Positions 44,601-59,600 of a stretch of DNA of 64,000 bases are shown here, piece by piece; within the stretch, counting starts at the first letter, position 1; every line of letters begins with the position of its first letter. The stretch is from Prinia subflava (lineage: Eukaryota; Chordata; Aves; Passeriformes; Cisticolidae), in contig NC_086248.1 in the NCBI RefSeq assembly GCF_021018805.1, forward strand, positions 58,595,485 through 58,659,484, in the 5' to 3' direction. The position numbers and the translations under genes are program-made. The notes under the pieces were generated by a model. It had not been told where the DNA came from. It saw nothing but the letters and a program-made list of their open reading frames with translations, and searched no databases.

Positions 44601-47600
44601 ATTTTGAATAAATCAAGTTTTACATGTCCATTCTTGGGTTTTATATGTTTGGACATGAATCATACAATTCTTTTGAAAAAGTGCAAATGTATACAATAGA
44701 GATCCCTACATCTGAGCTCACCACCACAGACTGCCCTCACTGTCAGTAGAGAAAAGAGGGAATTGCATGGCATGAATTAGGATTATTCATTGTCATTCCA
44801 AAAAAACTTCTAAAATAGGTCAGAAAAACTGTTTATTGTTTATTATTGTTTATTTCTCTACACTAATTAGAGAGCCTTAGACTTAACCTCCTCTGGTATT
44901 GATAACTAGAATGTAAAAAACCGCCACTCCTATTGATGTGATTTGCATTGGCAGATGGATAAGTTATGGATCAAGCATCTGAACATGGCCTATTTCCACA
45001 TTTGCACTCAGACAGAATTTCTGCACTTTCCTCAGGAACTTGGATCTCCTGTAAAAAATGACACCTCTGTGGAAGTTCTGTTGGACTACTTTTAGCTCTT
45101 ATACATGTAACATAGATCTTTGATATTCCCATAGTTCATCCCTGTTTGCATCACCTTGCACAAATGAATCATGCCTTATTTACATGAGCAGGAGGTCATC
45201 GCAGACCCTATATCTTAGAAACTAATTTTAAGTAGGTTTTAATTTTTAATGAAATTGTAAAATTACTTACATCTATACATTTTCCACAGGGATTGCTATT
45301 ATATTCTAATTATTTATACATACACACAATAAACTTTGACCAGGCTTGGTCAAAGGTGTTGGTTGGTGCAAGGTTTAGAGTTTTGTCATTTTTCATTTGT
45401 CTCTCTTTGTCTTCCCACCATGGAGATCCCACTCAAATGTACCTTAGTGCAGCTATGAGGTAGATATATGCCTTAAAACTGAACATAAAACTTCCTGTTT
45501 TCTACATGACAGGGAGATGTTTTAGATTTAGATAAACATTTATATAGCCTCAAGGTGAAAAGTTGTGTTTTGTTTGCATATGCTCTACATTCCCCTGTAA
45601 ATGGCATAGAGGACCTACTTTTGGTACCTAAGTGCTTCAAACAAGGGAAACAAAGTGATAAACTAATCAAAAGAAGATACAAAAAGATAAACAATCACTG
45701 TTAATGTGAGAAGCAATGGAAGTGTTTAAAATCAGTTATAACTTTAATGCAGTCTCTGTAGCTTTTATGGAAGTTAGTTTTATTATGCAAGGCAAGAAAT
45801 ACATATTCTAAAAGGTATACTCTTTCTGATGGAAATAAAAAATAATGGCAAAAAGGTTATTTTGAAATTAATTAAAAGTAATTTTAAATTAAAACTGATG
45901 CTTATTTAAAAAATAATAGCTAATATTTATTTAGGCATGTTAATTGTTAATGACATAAAAATGATACATATGCTCTTAATAATGAGTTGCAAGGTACCAT
46001 TTTTTTGGTGAATCTTTTAAGACATTTCCTTACTTGTGGCATCGATCTTGCATTGCTTTGATTTCTTGCATAACTGGTAGTTCCTTCTGAGATGGAGGCT
46101 TTACTTCCACATCCTGAAGCATGCTAGCAGCATGCTGTTTGAGCAGGCCCAAAGATGACAGCTGGTGGTCCACCTCGAGCAAGAAACTGCTGTGGTAATC
46201 CAGGAGTTCCAGGAGCTCTGTCTTGGATGCCTTTTCCACTGAGCTTTCTGGTAAGCGGCCTTGTAGCTGATCTATAGCTAAGGTGGCCTTCTGAATCTAT
46301 GGAAAGAGATGCAGTCTTGTCAACAATAAAATTACAAAGGAAGCTAGTACAACTGACACCGAAAGGTGCTAGAAGTGCTGTACATTTAGATTCTGTAAAA
46401 CTGTTGTGGTACAGGACTTGTGCTCTACTGTGCCAGATCCATTGCTCTTCACAGGGGATTAGGACTTGCTAAGGGGTATTTTTTTTCAGTTATGGGTGTC
46501 TTATAATCTTTAGCATTTATTATATTGATTGCCATAGGAACTAGAGCTCCACCCTGGGGCACATCCATATTTGGCACAAGTCATGAATTTAACAAAATGA
46601 TTATCCTCATTCCTAAAGAACTTGCTGTCTGGGCATAAATAATGGACAATGACAGATAAAAAGAGTCAGGTAGGATATAAGGGGAAAAAAAGAGACATAT
46701 GATCAATGATCAGTGATAGGCACTATCATCACTGCTTATGCTTAAAAGGAGTAACTTCCTATTCTTCAGGGAAAAAAAAGAGAAAACAGAGAAAAGAAAG
46801 AGACACAAAAAGAGAGAAGAAAGAGAAAAGAGAAGAAGAAAGAAAAAAGAGGTTAACATAATCTACAACAGAACATCTGAGAAAAGGAAAGAGAGGAGAA
46901 GAATCTCAAGAGCCACCAGAAATCAAAACAACTCATGTACTATATATGTATGCATAGAGAAGAACAGTCAAAACTTGGGAGGCAACGATTCTAAACCTGG
47001 ATCTTTCATAGCTGTGTTTTTCTGATCTGAGGAAAAAATATCAGTTCCTCCTGCTACCAGTTTTCTCTACTGCAAGATGATTAATAAGGATAATTCTATC
47101 ATTCACCATAAAGAGTGAAAACCTATGTACAAGGAAGGATTTACCAAGGCTAGGATTTACCTTATCATTAAAACCCTTCCATTCCTGCACTGCATCTTCC
47201 AAAATTTTCTCTTGTTCCTGGGCTACATTCCGGAGCCGTGTCCAGCGCTGCCAAACTGTTGTTGTGGATCTACTTATAGATGCCTTACTGGCATCATTAC
47301 TGATTCTTTCCAGCTGCAAAGCCTTTTCTTCTAGGGCTGTGATTTTCTCATGGAAAGAATTCACTATGGACACGAGAGTCTGAAAAACCAAAAATAAGCA
47401 CTGTTTTCCTTTTTCCACAAGACAACTCATTAGTATTCAACACGCAGGTAGGTGAACCACCCCCATCCACTGCAGATGAGGAGGAGGTATTGTATTTTGA
47501 GTGAGGTGGCTAGGTCTCACTTTATTTCTCAAAGGCAGTATATTAGCTACAGCTGCTTGATGCAAAATGCAAGCTTCTGGAAGCAACAGGAATCTGGCAT

Positions 47601-50600
47601 AATCATCTTTTTCCTGCTAGCCCCTCAAAAGGGATGAAAATAAACATTCAGGATCCTTCTCATAGCAAAGACTGACTTTTAAACAGTCTAAAAATGAAAG
47701 AAGCAATTCAGGTGTCTAGGTGTACATTTATGTCCTGTTTACCTGTAACAACATTTTAAATGCCCAAGGATTTGAGGACACTCATGAATCTGGGCGGACA
47801 TGACATTACACTTGAGGGAGACTCTTGATTTCACAAGACACAATTGCCAGCATGTCTGAAGTGTCACTGACTGCCTATTTTAGGGCAATTGACAAGTACC
47901 TTAAACACAAGTGAGTTTTTTTAAGCTATATTTCTTGCTTTTAGACTGAACAAGGGTTAATATTAAACTCCAACTCGTCCTATCCTCATAAAACTGTTCC
48001 ATGATCAAAAGTAGATGGATGTTTCTATTGATCTGAGTTGCTTGAAGGGTATGTAATTTTGGGGCTTACAGATGCACACCTTTTTCTAGGAACCTACTGA
48101 CTCTCTGCTTTTTTCTATAGTCATAGGCACATAGAGAGACAACAAGCTGAAAAGTGATTAAAGATATCTGTATCAGTTACCCCACAAATAAAACGTGTGC
48201 TTTGCACAGCACTAAACATGTCTTGGTGGGTTATGACACAGTTAAGTGCTACAGGTAAAGATCTAAAAACTCAAATTCACGTTACCACAAGTAAGGACCT
48301 ACATATTATACATTCATTTTCATTTGAAAGAGAAAGATTTCATGCAACTATCAGTAACTTACCTTATGTGTTAGCAACTTCTGTTCTGCTTCATGAGAAG
48401 AAGCAGCTTTAGCTACTGAGAATTCAGATAATTTTTTCTCAGCGTCATTCATCACTTCAATCACCTTCTGCCTTGATGTCTGGTACTCCTGCCACTCAGA
48501 AGCACACCTGAAACAATTACAGTTCCAAGAATAACTTAACGGTATATAAAAACATTTGAAAATCAGAAATATTATTGCACCTAGTTTCCAGTGCAATTGC
48601 TTAGTTTTGCTGTTACACAGTATTTTCCAGGAAAATAAAGATTATTGGAAACAGCCTACATAGAAGCATATGCTGCTGATTCTCAGCTATGCCACACAGA
48701 AATAGCCCGTATTTGACTTTTCCTCAGAGACTGCCTTAAACCACTTATGTTGTGGTTTAAACCTACCCAAACTTATGGAATTCAGAACATTCAGGAATAA
48801 TAAGAAACATAGTTATGCTTGTAGAAAGGTATTTCCTTTTAGTTCAAAATGTCTGCTTCAGTTTCATTTCATCTGCATGCGTCAGGTGAAATATAGAACA
48901 ATAGTTCCCTACTCTTCTTCTCTGTGCTGTTCCAAGCTCAATATAATTCTACCAAAGCTTCTTTACAATCACACAACTAGTCAGTCAAGGACAGAAAAGA
49001 AGGCAGAATCCAAGAGCTCTGAATCCCCAATATCCACTTCTCTCAAAAGTAGCATGAATATTAAAAAACTTCAATTAATGTTCTGATTTTTTTGTTCATT
49101 ACCTACAAGGTGATCTTAAAATGAAGGAAGAAGAAAAAAAAAAAGAAAGAATATACCTTTGTAACTGCTCTTGCTGGGTTTTGGCTTCTTGCTCTGTCCC
49201 TTTGGCCTTTTCCTCCAATGCTGCTACATTCTGCACCAGCTGTTTGCTTGCTGTGGCTTGTAAAAAGGGCTCTATCTCAGATACAAGGCCTTGTAACACT
49301 TTCAAATGGTCATTAAACTGACTTTCCGTGCTGAAAAATTCAACATGGTTCCTTAGATTCTCCTCAGAGTTCTCAACATCTAGACCATTTCTTGCTAACT
49401 GTAGAAATTCCTGAGCATCTTCCAGCCAGTCATTTGCTATCTGCATCACTTGGTAGTACCTTTGGCACAGGCTATATACTTTATTCAAGGTAGCCTGAAA
49501 CAAAAGGGAGAGTGACAAACATAAAATCACAGTAGCCTGTGTAATTTAAAAAACCCAGACTGTAGGATTACTAAAATGAGTCATTTTGTGATGATTGTAA
49601 AGATCAAGCCACAGAGCCATCTTTTTCAGCTTTGTGACTGAGAAACTCATGATGGTTTGGGTGGACTCACCTGTCTCACGTGTATAGCTTCTTGAACCTC
49701 ACCATCCAGTTCTGCCAGCTCAGCAAGAGTGTTCTCCAGGTCAGCAGGTATCAGCTCCTTTGCCTTCATATAGCGCTCTTTCTCTTTATTGCTCAGTGCA
49801 TTCATTATTCTGAGGCTTGACTGCACTTCTTCCTGATATATCTGAACCTTTCGGATTTCCTCTTGGATGTTCTGCAGTTTGAGGTCCAAACTTAATGTTC
49901 CATTAAGTTCTGTTTTCACCCACCTCAACCAGTCGAGTGAGCGGCAGATTTCTGTCTTGAAGTCAATGCTCTGCACAAGTCTGTTCTCACAATCCATCAC
50001 CGTGTCAACAATGGCAGAATGCAAAGACTTCAGCTTCTCTTGCCAAGCCTGAACCTGGTGATTTGATGTCTCATATGCAGATGAGTCAACCTGAGGAGAA
50101 AGGGCTTCTAGATGTTCAGTTATTCTCTTCAGAAGACTTCCCGAGTCTTGCAAGCTGCCCACCAGAGAATGGTATATTTTCAACTTTTCTTCTATTGGGA
50201 GAGTTTCTTCATTCACCTTAACCTGCTCCTTTTTCACTGTCTCTAGCTGTGCCTCAAACTGCATACACATCTTCTCGTGCTCCTGGCATGCTTCTATTGT
50301 GTCTTCCAACAGGTTGATTTTCTGTTCTATTTGCCTCTTCAACCTGTGATACAGTGTGGCAAGTTTTAACATCTCATCTGGCTGCCAGGGCTGGCCAGTG
50401 CTTCGAAAAGCCTCCTTCTTCTGGTTCAGTTCATCCACTGCTGCACCAAGGCTCATGGCTTCACCTAAGAGATCTCTGTAGGCTTGCTGGAGTGACACAG
50501 CTTCTTTGGCTGAAACAGCAGCTGGAGCTTTGTCCGTGTTAATAAACTGGTCTTCTAGCTCGGTCAGGGCTTTACTTGTCAACTCAATCAAAGAGGCATA

Positions 50601-53600
50601 CTCTTTTCTGGCATAAATTGCTTCCTGAACCTTATATAATTTTTCTTTTGCCAGAGCAGTGACAATATTGAATTGCTGAGGGAGACTATTAAGTTTTTCA
50701 TCTAGATAAGAATGATCCACTTCATTAAGCGATGGTAGGACTTCTTGGCCATCCCTTTGCAGTGTAAGCAGCAGATTTTCATATTCTGGAGATTGCTCAA
50801 GAATCTGTTGATATTTTGCCAACTGGCTGTATAACTCAGTGTTAGAATTCATTACATTGACTTCTGGGAATGTGACAATATCAGCTTGTTTTAGCCAATG
50901 GCAAGCTTTATCCAAATCTTCTTTGAAATATTTCCTGGAAACAAGATTTTTCTCCAGTTCTAACAATCTCTGGTTACACTTTTGTAAAACAGTGTCATAC
51001 ACATTCTGTAGTTCTTGCAGTTTACCTAACACCTCACTCTTTTCTTGATTTGTTGCTTCTTTCATTAAATCCCGTCCTTGAGCCCACAGCCCTGTGACCT
51101 CATTTTGATAGGCCTTCAGATTAGCCTGGGTATTCTTACAAGACCTGATCTGTTTATTCACATCTTCTGGCAAGAGACAAATATGTTCTGGAAACATCAC
51201 CTTCTTCTCATGCTGGTGAATTTGGTTTGTAGCCTGAAAGACTGCCATGAGAAACTGTGTTTTTTCAGACAGGGCTTTATTCAGGTGTTTTCTCCTCTGG
51301 CCAACCAGATCGCTGAGACAAGCCACGTGGTGCTGTGCATCAGACACTGTTTTCTGCAGTTCTTGCCTTTCATTGAGCCCTAGGTTGGTCATCACCCTGT
51401 CAGCATCCTTCACAAGCATCTTCAGAACAAGCTGTTTGGCTTCAAGCTCACTGCAAATGGTGAGATGGTCCATGAGAAGACTCTGAGCCATATCTGGAGG
51501 AGGGCTCTGTTTAAGAGCCTCTGAGACACTAGGCTGCTGTTCCTCTGCCCATTCCATTAGTTCCTGAAATCTGGAATGCACCAAGCTGAGCTCTTCTAAG
51601 GTTGAAACAGAAATTTGAATTTTCCGTTTGACAAGGTCCTCCAGCTGAGTCCAGCGCTGTTCAAAATGACTGAATTGCTCCTTTACTAATTCTTTGTCAT
51701 CAAGATTTAAATGTTCTATCATCTTCTGCTTCTGATCTTTCAAATCCTCCAGAGCAAATCTCTTTTCCTGTAGTGCAATTGCCAGTTTTTGCAAAGCTTC
51801 AAGGTGCACATTTGTACTTTCAGCATCAGATCTGTTACCAAAAAAGGACAGGACAAAAAGGAGTTATTAGATCCTATTTCAGTGCAGGCTTTTATGAGAG
51901 GTCAGGATTAATTATAAGCCCACTGCATACTGAAATCAATATGATATAAAGACCTACAGTTTTCAGATTCACTTGAAGGTAGCAGCCTTGAGCACTAATT
52001 TAACACCTTTACAAATTTATTAGTTTCCCTTTCATCTGCTCTATGGTCATCAGGCTGACCATACACATTTACAAGAATACAGACCACAGCGTATGCACAT
52101 ATGCACCATATTGCACATATGAACAACAGCAAGTATTGAGGTTGAAGTGAATCTTGTTCCATGATAGTGAACAGGAGCAGCAATACACTCACAGATTTAC
52201 CCACAGCTGGTGTGCTTATCCTATGCAAAGCAGCTGTAAATATTTAGAAGTAGTCACTAAGCTTTAATATAATAGTCTAATAGACATAACACAATATCAC
52301 AATAAAAATGAACCAGTGAATGAACCATGAATTCATGAACCACCACAAATGAAAGAGTTCAAATGAAATAAATAGTCAACATTCTCAAAATATCAGGAAA
52401 TGCTATACCCTGAGATGGGATCAGTAATTGCCTTAAAGACAAACACTGAAGATCTGGCCTCTCAAACTCTCTTTATCTCAATAGAAATTATTAACTGCCT
52501 CATAATTAATAAGGGAGGTGTGCTTTTAATTAAGTATGCAAAAAGGGCTTTTTAGTGGCTCCCACTTAGGGGCATTCTGTAAACAGCTCTCTCAGTATAT
52601 ATACATGGTTTGCTTTGTGAATGCAACTCCTTTTTTACCTAGCCAGGTTGTCCCACTCTTTTGTGAGCTTTTCCAGGAAAACTTCAACAACATTCATGCG
52701 ATCATGGTAATCCTTTGTCCTCTGCAGATCCTCCTCCCTCTGCATGAGCAAACTATGTGCCTGAAGGCAGAGGTCCAGCCACTGGTTGCTCAGTTCTCCT
52801 ATTTCCTTGTGTTCAGGTGATTCCTGTCCTTGGGTTAGTTTGTTCATCTTCTCAGTCACAGAGGTGAGAGCTGACTGCTTAGACTGCAACTTCTGACTGA
52901 ATTCCTGAAAAAGATACAAGTAAAACCCAATATAATAACATGCATTCAAAATTATAAAATGGAATTTAAATAAAAGCTCTGAAATAAATAAATTGTATGT
53001 GGACTAATTATCAGCCCAGGCAAATGCTCTGCAGATGTAAAATTGAAGAAGTGTTTTCACTCCTCTCCAAACCCTCCTCCCCATCTTCTCATGTGGAGAC
53101 AAATTAATAATGGATGCTAGAGCAAACCAGAGGAGTTTTCAAGTGCCAGTGATAAACAGAATTCGTGATCAAGTCACATCCTGTTGTCCAGGCTTCTGGA
53201 GTAGCACAGCTCCCACCATACACATACATTCAAGGTAGCCTTGAATCTCACAAGAATAATTCATTTCACCAGTACTATTACTAGCTTATTTTTTTCCCTT
53301 TCTCATTAGTGACTAAAAATAGGAAGCAGAGTCCATGAGTCAGTGAGCCTCCATATCCACACTCTGTATTGTTCCTACTTCTGTAACAGCAACCATTACC
53401 ACTGTCATTATTGAAACAAAACCATGGATTACCTAGGTATGATTGCTATCTGAGCTAATAACTTGTAACTAAGAGTTCATCTGCATACACGTCCTACCAA
53501 AAAAGAAGTCAGAGAGATCCCAAAGAGAAGAATACACAATATATAGACAACTGAAACTAAACAAATATTTTGCAGCCCTTACACACTAAGGTAAATATAA

Positions 53601-56600
53601 TCTTTTCCTAAATTCTAGTTACAGTAACTATAACTAAACAAGCACATCCATCTCCAGCTCTGCCTCATTCCTCCTCATGACGGCTTCAAATGGAGCTAGG
53701 CATCTTCCTTTACTGGGGCAAACAATTAGAAAAAACACACCTTGTGCCACATCTAACAGTACAGCGGGTGTCTCCCTTTCATTATAATCCAAAGTTACTG
53801 ACTGAAAGAGTGAAGAAATAGAGACTCCTTCCTCTTCCTGGATTCTAATGATAGCTGGTATAACAGCTGTCAGTCCAGATTGTGCTGAGGCATCTTCAAA
53901 GGCTTTGACTTTGTTCCAAAGTGTGAGTAGAACAGGCATGGAGAGGAAGTGCTGTTTACTTTTCACCTAACTCTTGGCACATCAGAAAAAGAATATAAAA
54001 AAAGCCTAGACCAAAAATGCAAACCCCACATATCTAATCATTTATTAAAGAAATATCTTTTTGTTAAGTTACTGGTTATGATGTGTACAGAATGGTCATA
54101 AAATGTCTCTCTTCTGGAATGAATGAGAGAAAATATGAAGGCACTTGTCTCATGAATTGAATTGTGTTTCTGTCATTTCTCTCCTTGGAGATCAGCAACA
54201 TCAAATAGTTTTGTTGACTAATTTTGAAATAATTCTAAACTATTTAGATGTATAGAAATCAAAGAATTTAGCAAGCACAGTTTGCAAATCTTATCTTCAG
54301 GTCCACTGTGATCAGCATTTACTCCACTCTCAAAGCAAAGACAAATCAGATCAGTAGGGTGCAAATTGTCTGCTGTTAAAAAAACAAAGAAAAATACTGA
54401 AGTATTTCTGCTCTCTGAATCACCCTGCAGCATCAACAAGGAATTAATCTTTACTTTCTCTGCTCCTGCTTAGAGCATATTAGCAAGTGTATGCAGTATG
54501 TGCATATAATATAAATCTTAAAATAATATCAGCCCCAGGATGAACTTCTTCCTTTACCTTCTGTTATTAAGCCAAAGTTTCCTTACCTTTACCTGCAGAA
54601 CCATATTCTGGGCAATATTTAGCTCCAACTCTGCCCGTCTCCTTTTTAAATTCTGTAGTTGTTGATCTGCATCCTGGAAATATATCCAGAGCTCAGCCTT
54701 CAACTGTTTGATCTCTTCCCAACCTTGAGACAAATACTGTGAGTGCATTATCTGTTGCTCAATCTAGAGGAAAAGAAATGAAAAGGAGTAGGAATGCTTT
54801 AATGCATTGTTTTTGCAAAACAGAGGATTAATACAATTCTTCCTCTGAGCACAACACTGTACTAAAGCAATTTCTGCACCAGATTCTGAACGGGCTAATA
54901 TTATCCACAAAAAGAGTCTTAACCTTCAAATGTCCCAGAAATTGAACCTATCAAAGGAAATTTGGGTAGAAACAACAACAACAAAGAAATTAATTATCAT
55001 TCATCCTTGAGAGAAGCAAGTAAGTTCATGAGTGTTTGCATTTCAGTGTTCTCTGTCTTCTGTTAAAGCTTAAATTAATTGTATAATTTAGTCTACTGCA
55101 TGCCAAGAATACTGTTAGAGTATACACTACATAAAAGTTTCAACTAAACACTTCCATTTAATTTGGAATTAAAATAAATAGCCCAGTTATTTTGCCTTTT
55201 TGCCTATTCTAAAATGCCAATAAGAAGAATGCTTACCAGATCTGAGCCCATCAATCCTCTTACACCAATAGTGACACAGCTGCTTTTGCTCTAAATACAG
55301 CGGTCGGGTGCCTTTAAGATTTAGACACTCAACCAGCTTAGTATATCCTGGCACTATACCATCTGTGATTTCTTAAAAACGTTTCACTGCCTTGTATGTC
55401 AAAGGAGAATCTTACTCTGATGTTTGGGTTGTTTTTCAGCTATTCAGTTTTTGGACTGCCGTATTTTTATGGGTTATTTGGATTTGTACAATTCACTTCT
55501 CTAGTATGGAATACTGTTACTGTATGTATTAGATTTTTACTCTTGTTAGAAGTAGTTTCAAAACTTTGGTTGTGTGTCTGTGTAAGAGAGACCAAATTTT
55601 TCACGTTTACAACAAGAGGAATGCTCATAATTCTTCTTTTCCAATAACTTAAGTTTATGGTTCTATTTTAAATGTAAGCATTAAGTGACTTGAAAACTTA
55701 AAATTGAGGAACACTTCTATAAATTAATATGCTTGAAATAGATGCACTTCGATTCATGAACTGAACCACCATAATTTTATTGTTATGATGTTTATTATAT
55801 TATTAATCTATTAATAAAGGCCAATATGAGCATCAGTCTATTGTTGAATAAATTCTAACAATAAAATATGTCTCAGATTTTATAAAATACAGAGAAGATT
55901 AGACTGAATTGGTTTTTTTGAAAACATAAGTTGAATCAAGTTTTATTCCACAGAATCTTATTTCTGTGGCTTTAGACCAATCTTGTAACATTGCCTAGGT
56001 TACCTTTACCAACCTTAGTTGTGTGTCTTTTTATTAGTACCAGGATGGCAACATATGGATTTAATAATTAAAAAACAAGAAGAAGCAGAAAGGGAAAACT
56101 ATTTCACTATCTCTAAAGTAATACTTAAGATGAAAGTAAGATGACTTTTCTTTAAATGATTACCCAATATGACCTTTTTAAAAGGGAACAGATCAAGGCA
56201 ATTAAAGCTCTAAATAGGATTAGAAGTGGGTTGTCGTGGTTATCTTGTACCGTTTGTTTTGTTTGTTGAATATCTGCTGCTGCACTCTTCACTGTGGCAT
56301 CTGACAGATCACACATAGAGCACAGAAGATCCAGGTATGTATTGGCCTGCTCCTGCAGAGCTCGGAAATGTTTAACCTGAGGGAAGACAATGCAAAAACA
56401 AACCCTGACACTGTGGAAATAATATCTTGTCTTATTACAATCATACGTTTTAGTTTTTTTGCTTTATCTTCTTATTTTTTCCATGAAATTAAATGTAGAA
56501 ATACATTCTTTTTTTAGGTAAGGTTGCTATGTTATAATTATGGAAAGGAATAAGCCTTAAAAACTTGATTATTATCCAATTACCAAAACATTTAGAGATA

Positions 56601-59600
56601 TATGGATTAGCTGGCTTATTTCTTGGATAGAAACCGACAGTCTCAACAAGGGGACAGACTTTCCCAATGTGAATGGGAACCAGAGCTTTCTGGTATTATC
56701 AACATGTCCTGTTCCTACAGCTATAAAATTTTCCAGTGTCCAACAGATCATGAGAAATTCAGCTTAGTGGCACTTGGGTGCTAGTCTCACTGTGTCACAC
56801 CCTGCTTGCCCTGCCCTTGTAGGATTTCTGCCATCTCCAGTATTTCAAGGTCTCTATTAATTAAGATGATGGATGAAACAACTCTGAACTCCAGCATTTT
56901 TAGCACCATACCAGTTCAATTTAAAACCAAAGTTACAAATCCAATGTAAAGCACATTGTCACTGAGAATAATAATCAAGAGGCAATGAAAGAATTCTTAA
57001 TGGTCAATGCAGGCTACGGGCAGTTCTATGCTCTTAGACTGAAAAATTGTTTTAATTGCCTGTAACCATGGTAATATGAAAACAGGTCTCATAAGGAATG
57101 TAGCAGACAGATGGGCAATTGGACAAGCAGAAATACACAACCCCTCTGCTAAACACGTCTATGCTCAACATCTATATCTGCTAAACACATCTGTGGAGTA
57201 TCTGAGCAGATTTATCTTACCAGCCAACATTTTTCAAGTAACATGTTTCTGAGCATTAAGCAGAGCTAGCAAAAGCTCTCTTTGATTTTTCACCTACAGT
57301 TAAATTGCATTCCAAGCATTCCTTTTGGGGTTGGGAACGAACATTGAGGCTACACAGCTTTCTGAGAAGGCTAGAAAATATCTAACCATAAAAGAAATTT
57401 AAATCTCTATCTGAACTCACCTTGTTAAGAATAACTGAGCTTTTTCAAGTGCTAAACTTTTACCTGTTTAACTGCATCTGCCAGGCTGAAAGATGTCCAA
57501 GTAGTTGGCTTTAGCTCTGACTGCACTGTAGACAGCCAAGTCTGGCACTGTTGGAGAGTATCCTGATGATTAACATGCTTCTGGAGCTCATGTTCCAAAG
57601 TCTGGTACACCTAAACAAAACATTTTGTCAATTTATCACATTTTCAAATACCGCCATTGTCTCTCTTTTCCTACCTTGAAAACTGCCAATAAAACAGAAT
57701 TATTAAGACTGATTATTTTAGCCCTTGTTTATAAAAGTACCAAGGGCTGAAAGCTCCTTAAACTCTCACCACACCCTGCTAACATGTGAAGAAGATGGAC
57801 AGTATTTAAAGCACAGCTTCTAAAAAGAAAAAAATAGAGATGTAAATGAAGAGCAGGCTCTCTTTTTTGTATCCAACATTTTTGCATTGACTTTGTATAA
57901 GATGATTTTAGTTTGTTTTTGGGTTGTTTTGTTTAGTTTTTTTCGGGTTTTGTTTGGGGTTTGTATTGACTGCTGCCTTGATCTCCTAATTGGTTTAACA
58001 GAATGACCCAGCTGGCCCTTCTTAACTGCATATTCTGGTTTTAATGAGAGAGTCAGTATTTCCTAGCACATACTTGAGACCTGTTTTTATGTATGTATGC
58101 AAACTATCAACACTAAGACTGCAATTTGCTCCCTAGTTTTTGAAGCAGAAATGGTTTAATTTTTTTTTTCTGCAGATGCTCAGAAGCTAGTGCAACATGA
58201 AGGCAGTGAGCATGTGGGAAGATTCAGTAAGAACTGATCAGCCACTACTTTTCCTGGTTGCAAGAAAACATTTGGATCACAAGGAATTCAACTGTAGCAC
58301 AGGAATAATGAAGTGCTCAGTAACCTGTAGGCTCAATCGAAATGAAAAGAGTAGGAAGAGTTTTCTACCATGTAAAGAAATAACTCATAGAAATAATAAT
58401 GCACTTTATTTTTAAATGGCATAAAAAACCCCTTTGAAACAAGACTTACTCTTTGGGCTGTGCTACATATGGCGGAATAGCTGTCCCTTGTCCCCTGAAG
58501 ATGGCTTTGTATATTTTGCTTAAATTTTGCTTGAAGATGTTCTGAGCATTGACTGATCAGGTAATCACCTTTACTCTTAAGGTTGTTCAAACGATCTTCA
58601 AATCCTGCAATTTCTTCCATGATAGCCTAAGAAACAGGAAAAATACTTCTGAAGAAATATGCTGTGATGCAGAATGTTTTTCCTCCTTCCTTTAAACACT
58701 TTTCATCTTTAGATTTGGGAAAAAAAATCAGACAACATGTGTAGTCATTGGATTGGCTATTGGATGGCATGTTCATTGTAAAGTCATTGTCAAAAGTTTT
58801 TACATTGCTGTCCCACAGAAAGAGCAGTAGATCTTCTGTTGCATGCTCTTCAGGGCTTCTCCAGCTTCTCTTGTGTCTAGTAATGCAAATTAAATCTCAT
58901 GCTGAATCATATCTCATTCCATAGGCTCTTTCACAGTGGACAGTTGACTTTAGTGGAGCCATTTTTTTTATATAAGGAGGTTATTTAAAGAATAACACAC
59001 CAATCACAAATAATTTAAAGACTTCGGTATTTGCCATTGGAATCTCAGTTTCAAGTGGTGGTAGGTTGGATTTTGCTCTCTTTTATCTTCTAGAAAGCAT
59101 TGGCTATGAAGGTATTAAACTATTCTCACTAACAGCAGCCATAACAACACCTTGAATAAAAGCAATGGAGAAAATGCTACAACCTAATACCAGAACCTAG
59201 AATTAGAACAACCTAATAGAGGTACCTCTAGTTTCTGCACTTTCTTCTCCATTGGTGTTTTATCAACCACATCCAATTTGGTGATCACATTTCTAAGGTT
59301 CTTGTTAGCTGATACCTAACCAAGAAAACTTTCAGGGTTTTTTTCTACCTCAGAAGTGCTAGAGCAAAAAATACCTCAGGAGTAAAATGACCAAAATCCA
59401 GTTTTTGTGGTTCATTTCCTGGAAAGTCTCAGGGAAAATCTGACACACAATTCAGATCAGAGTACAACAAAGCTCTTTGTGTAAATGCAGTTTCATTCAA
59501 GAAACTATGCTAACAACAAGCCAGATTTGTTAACTGCATTAATGACACTGATGCTTATTTACACAGTTAGCAGTAAGAGAAGTAAAATAGGGGAATAACA

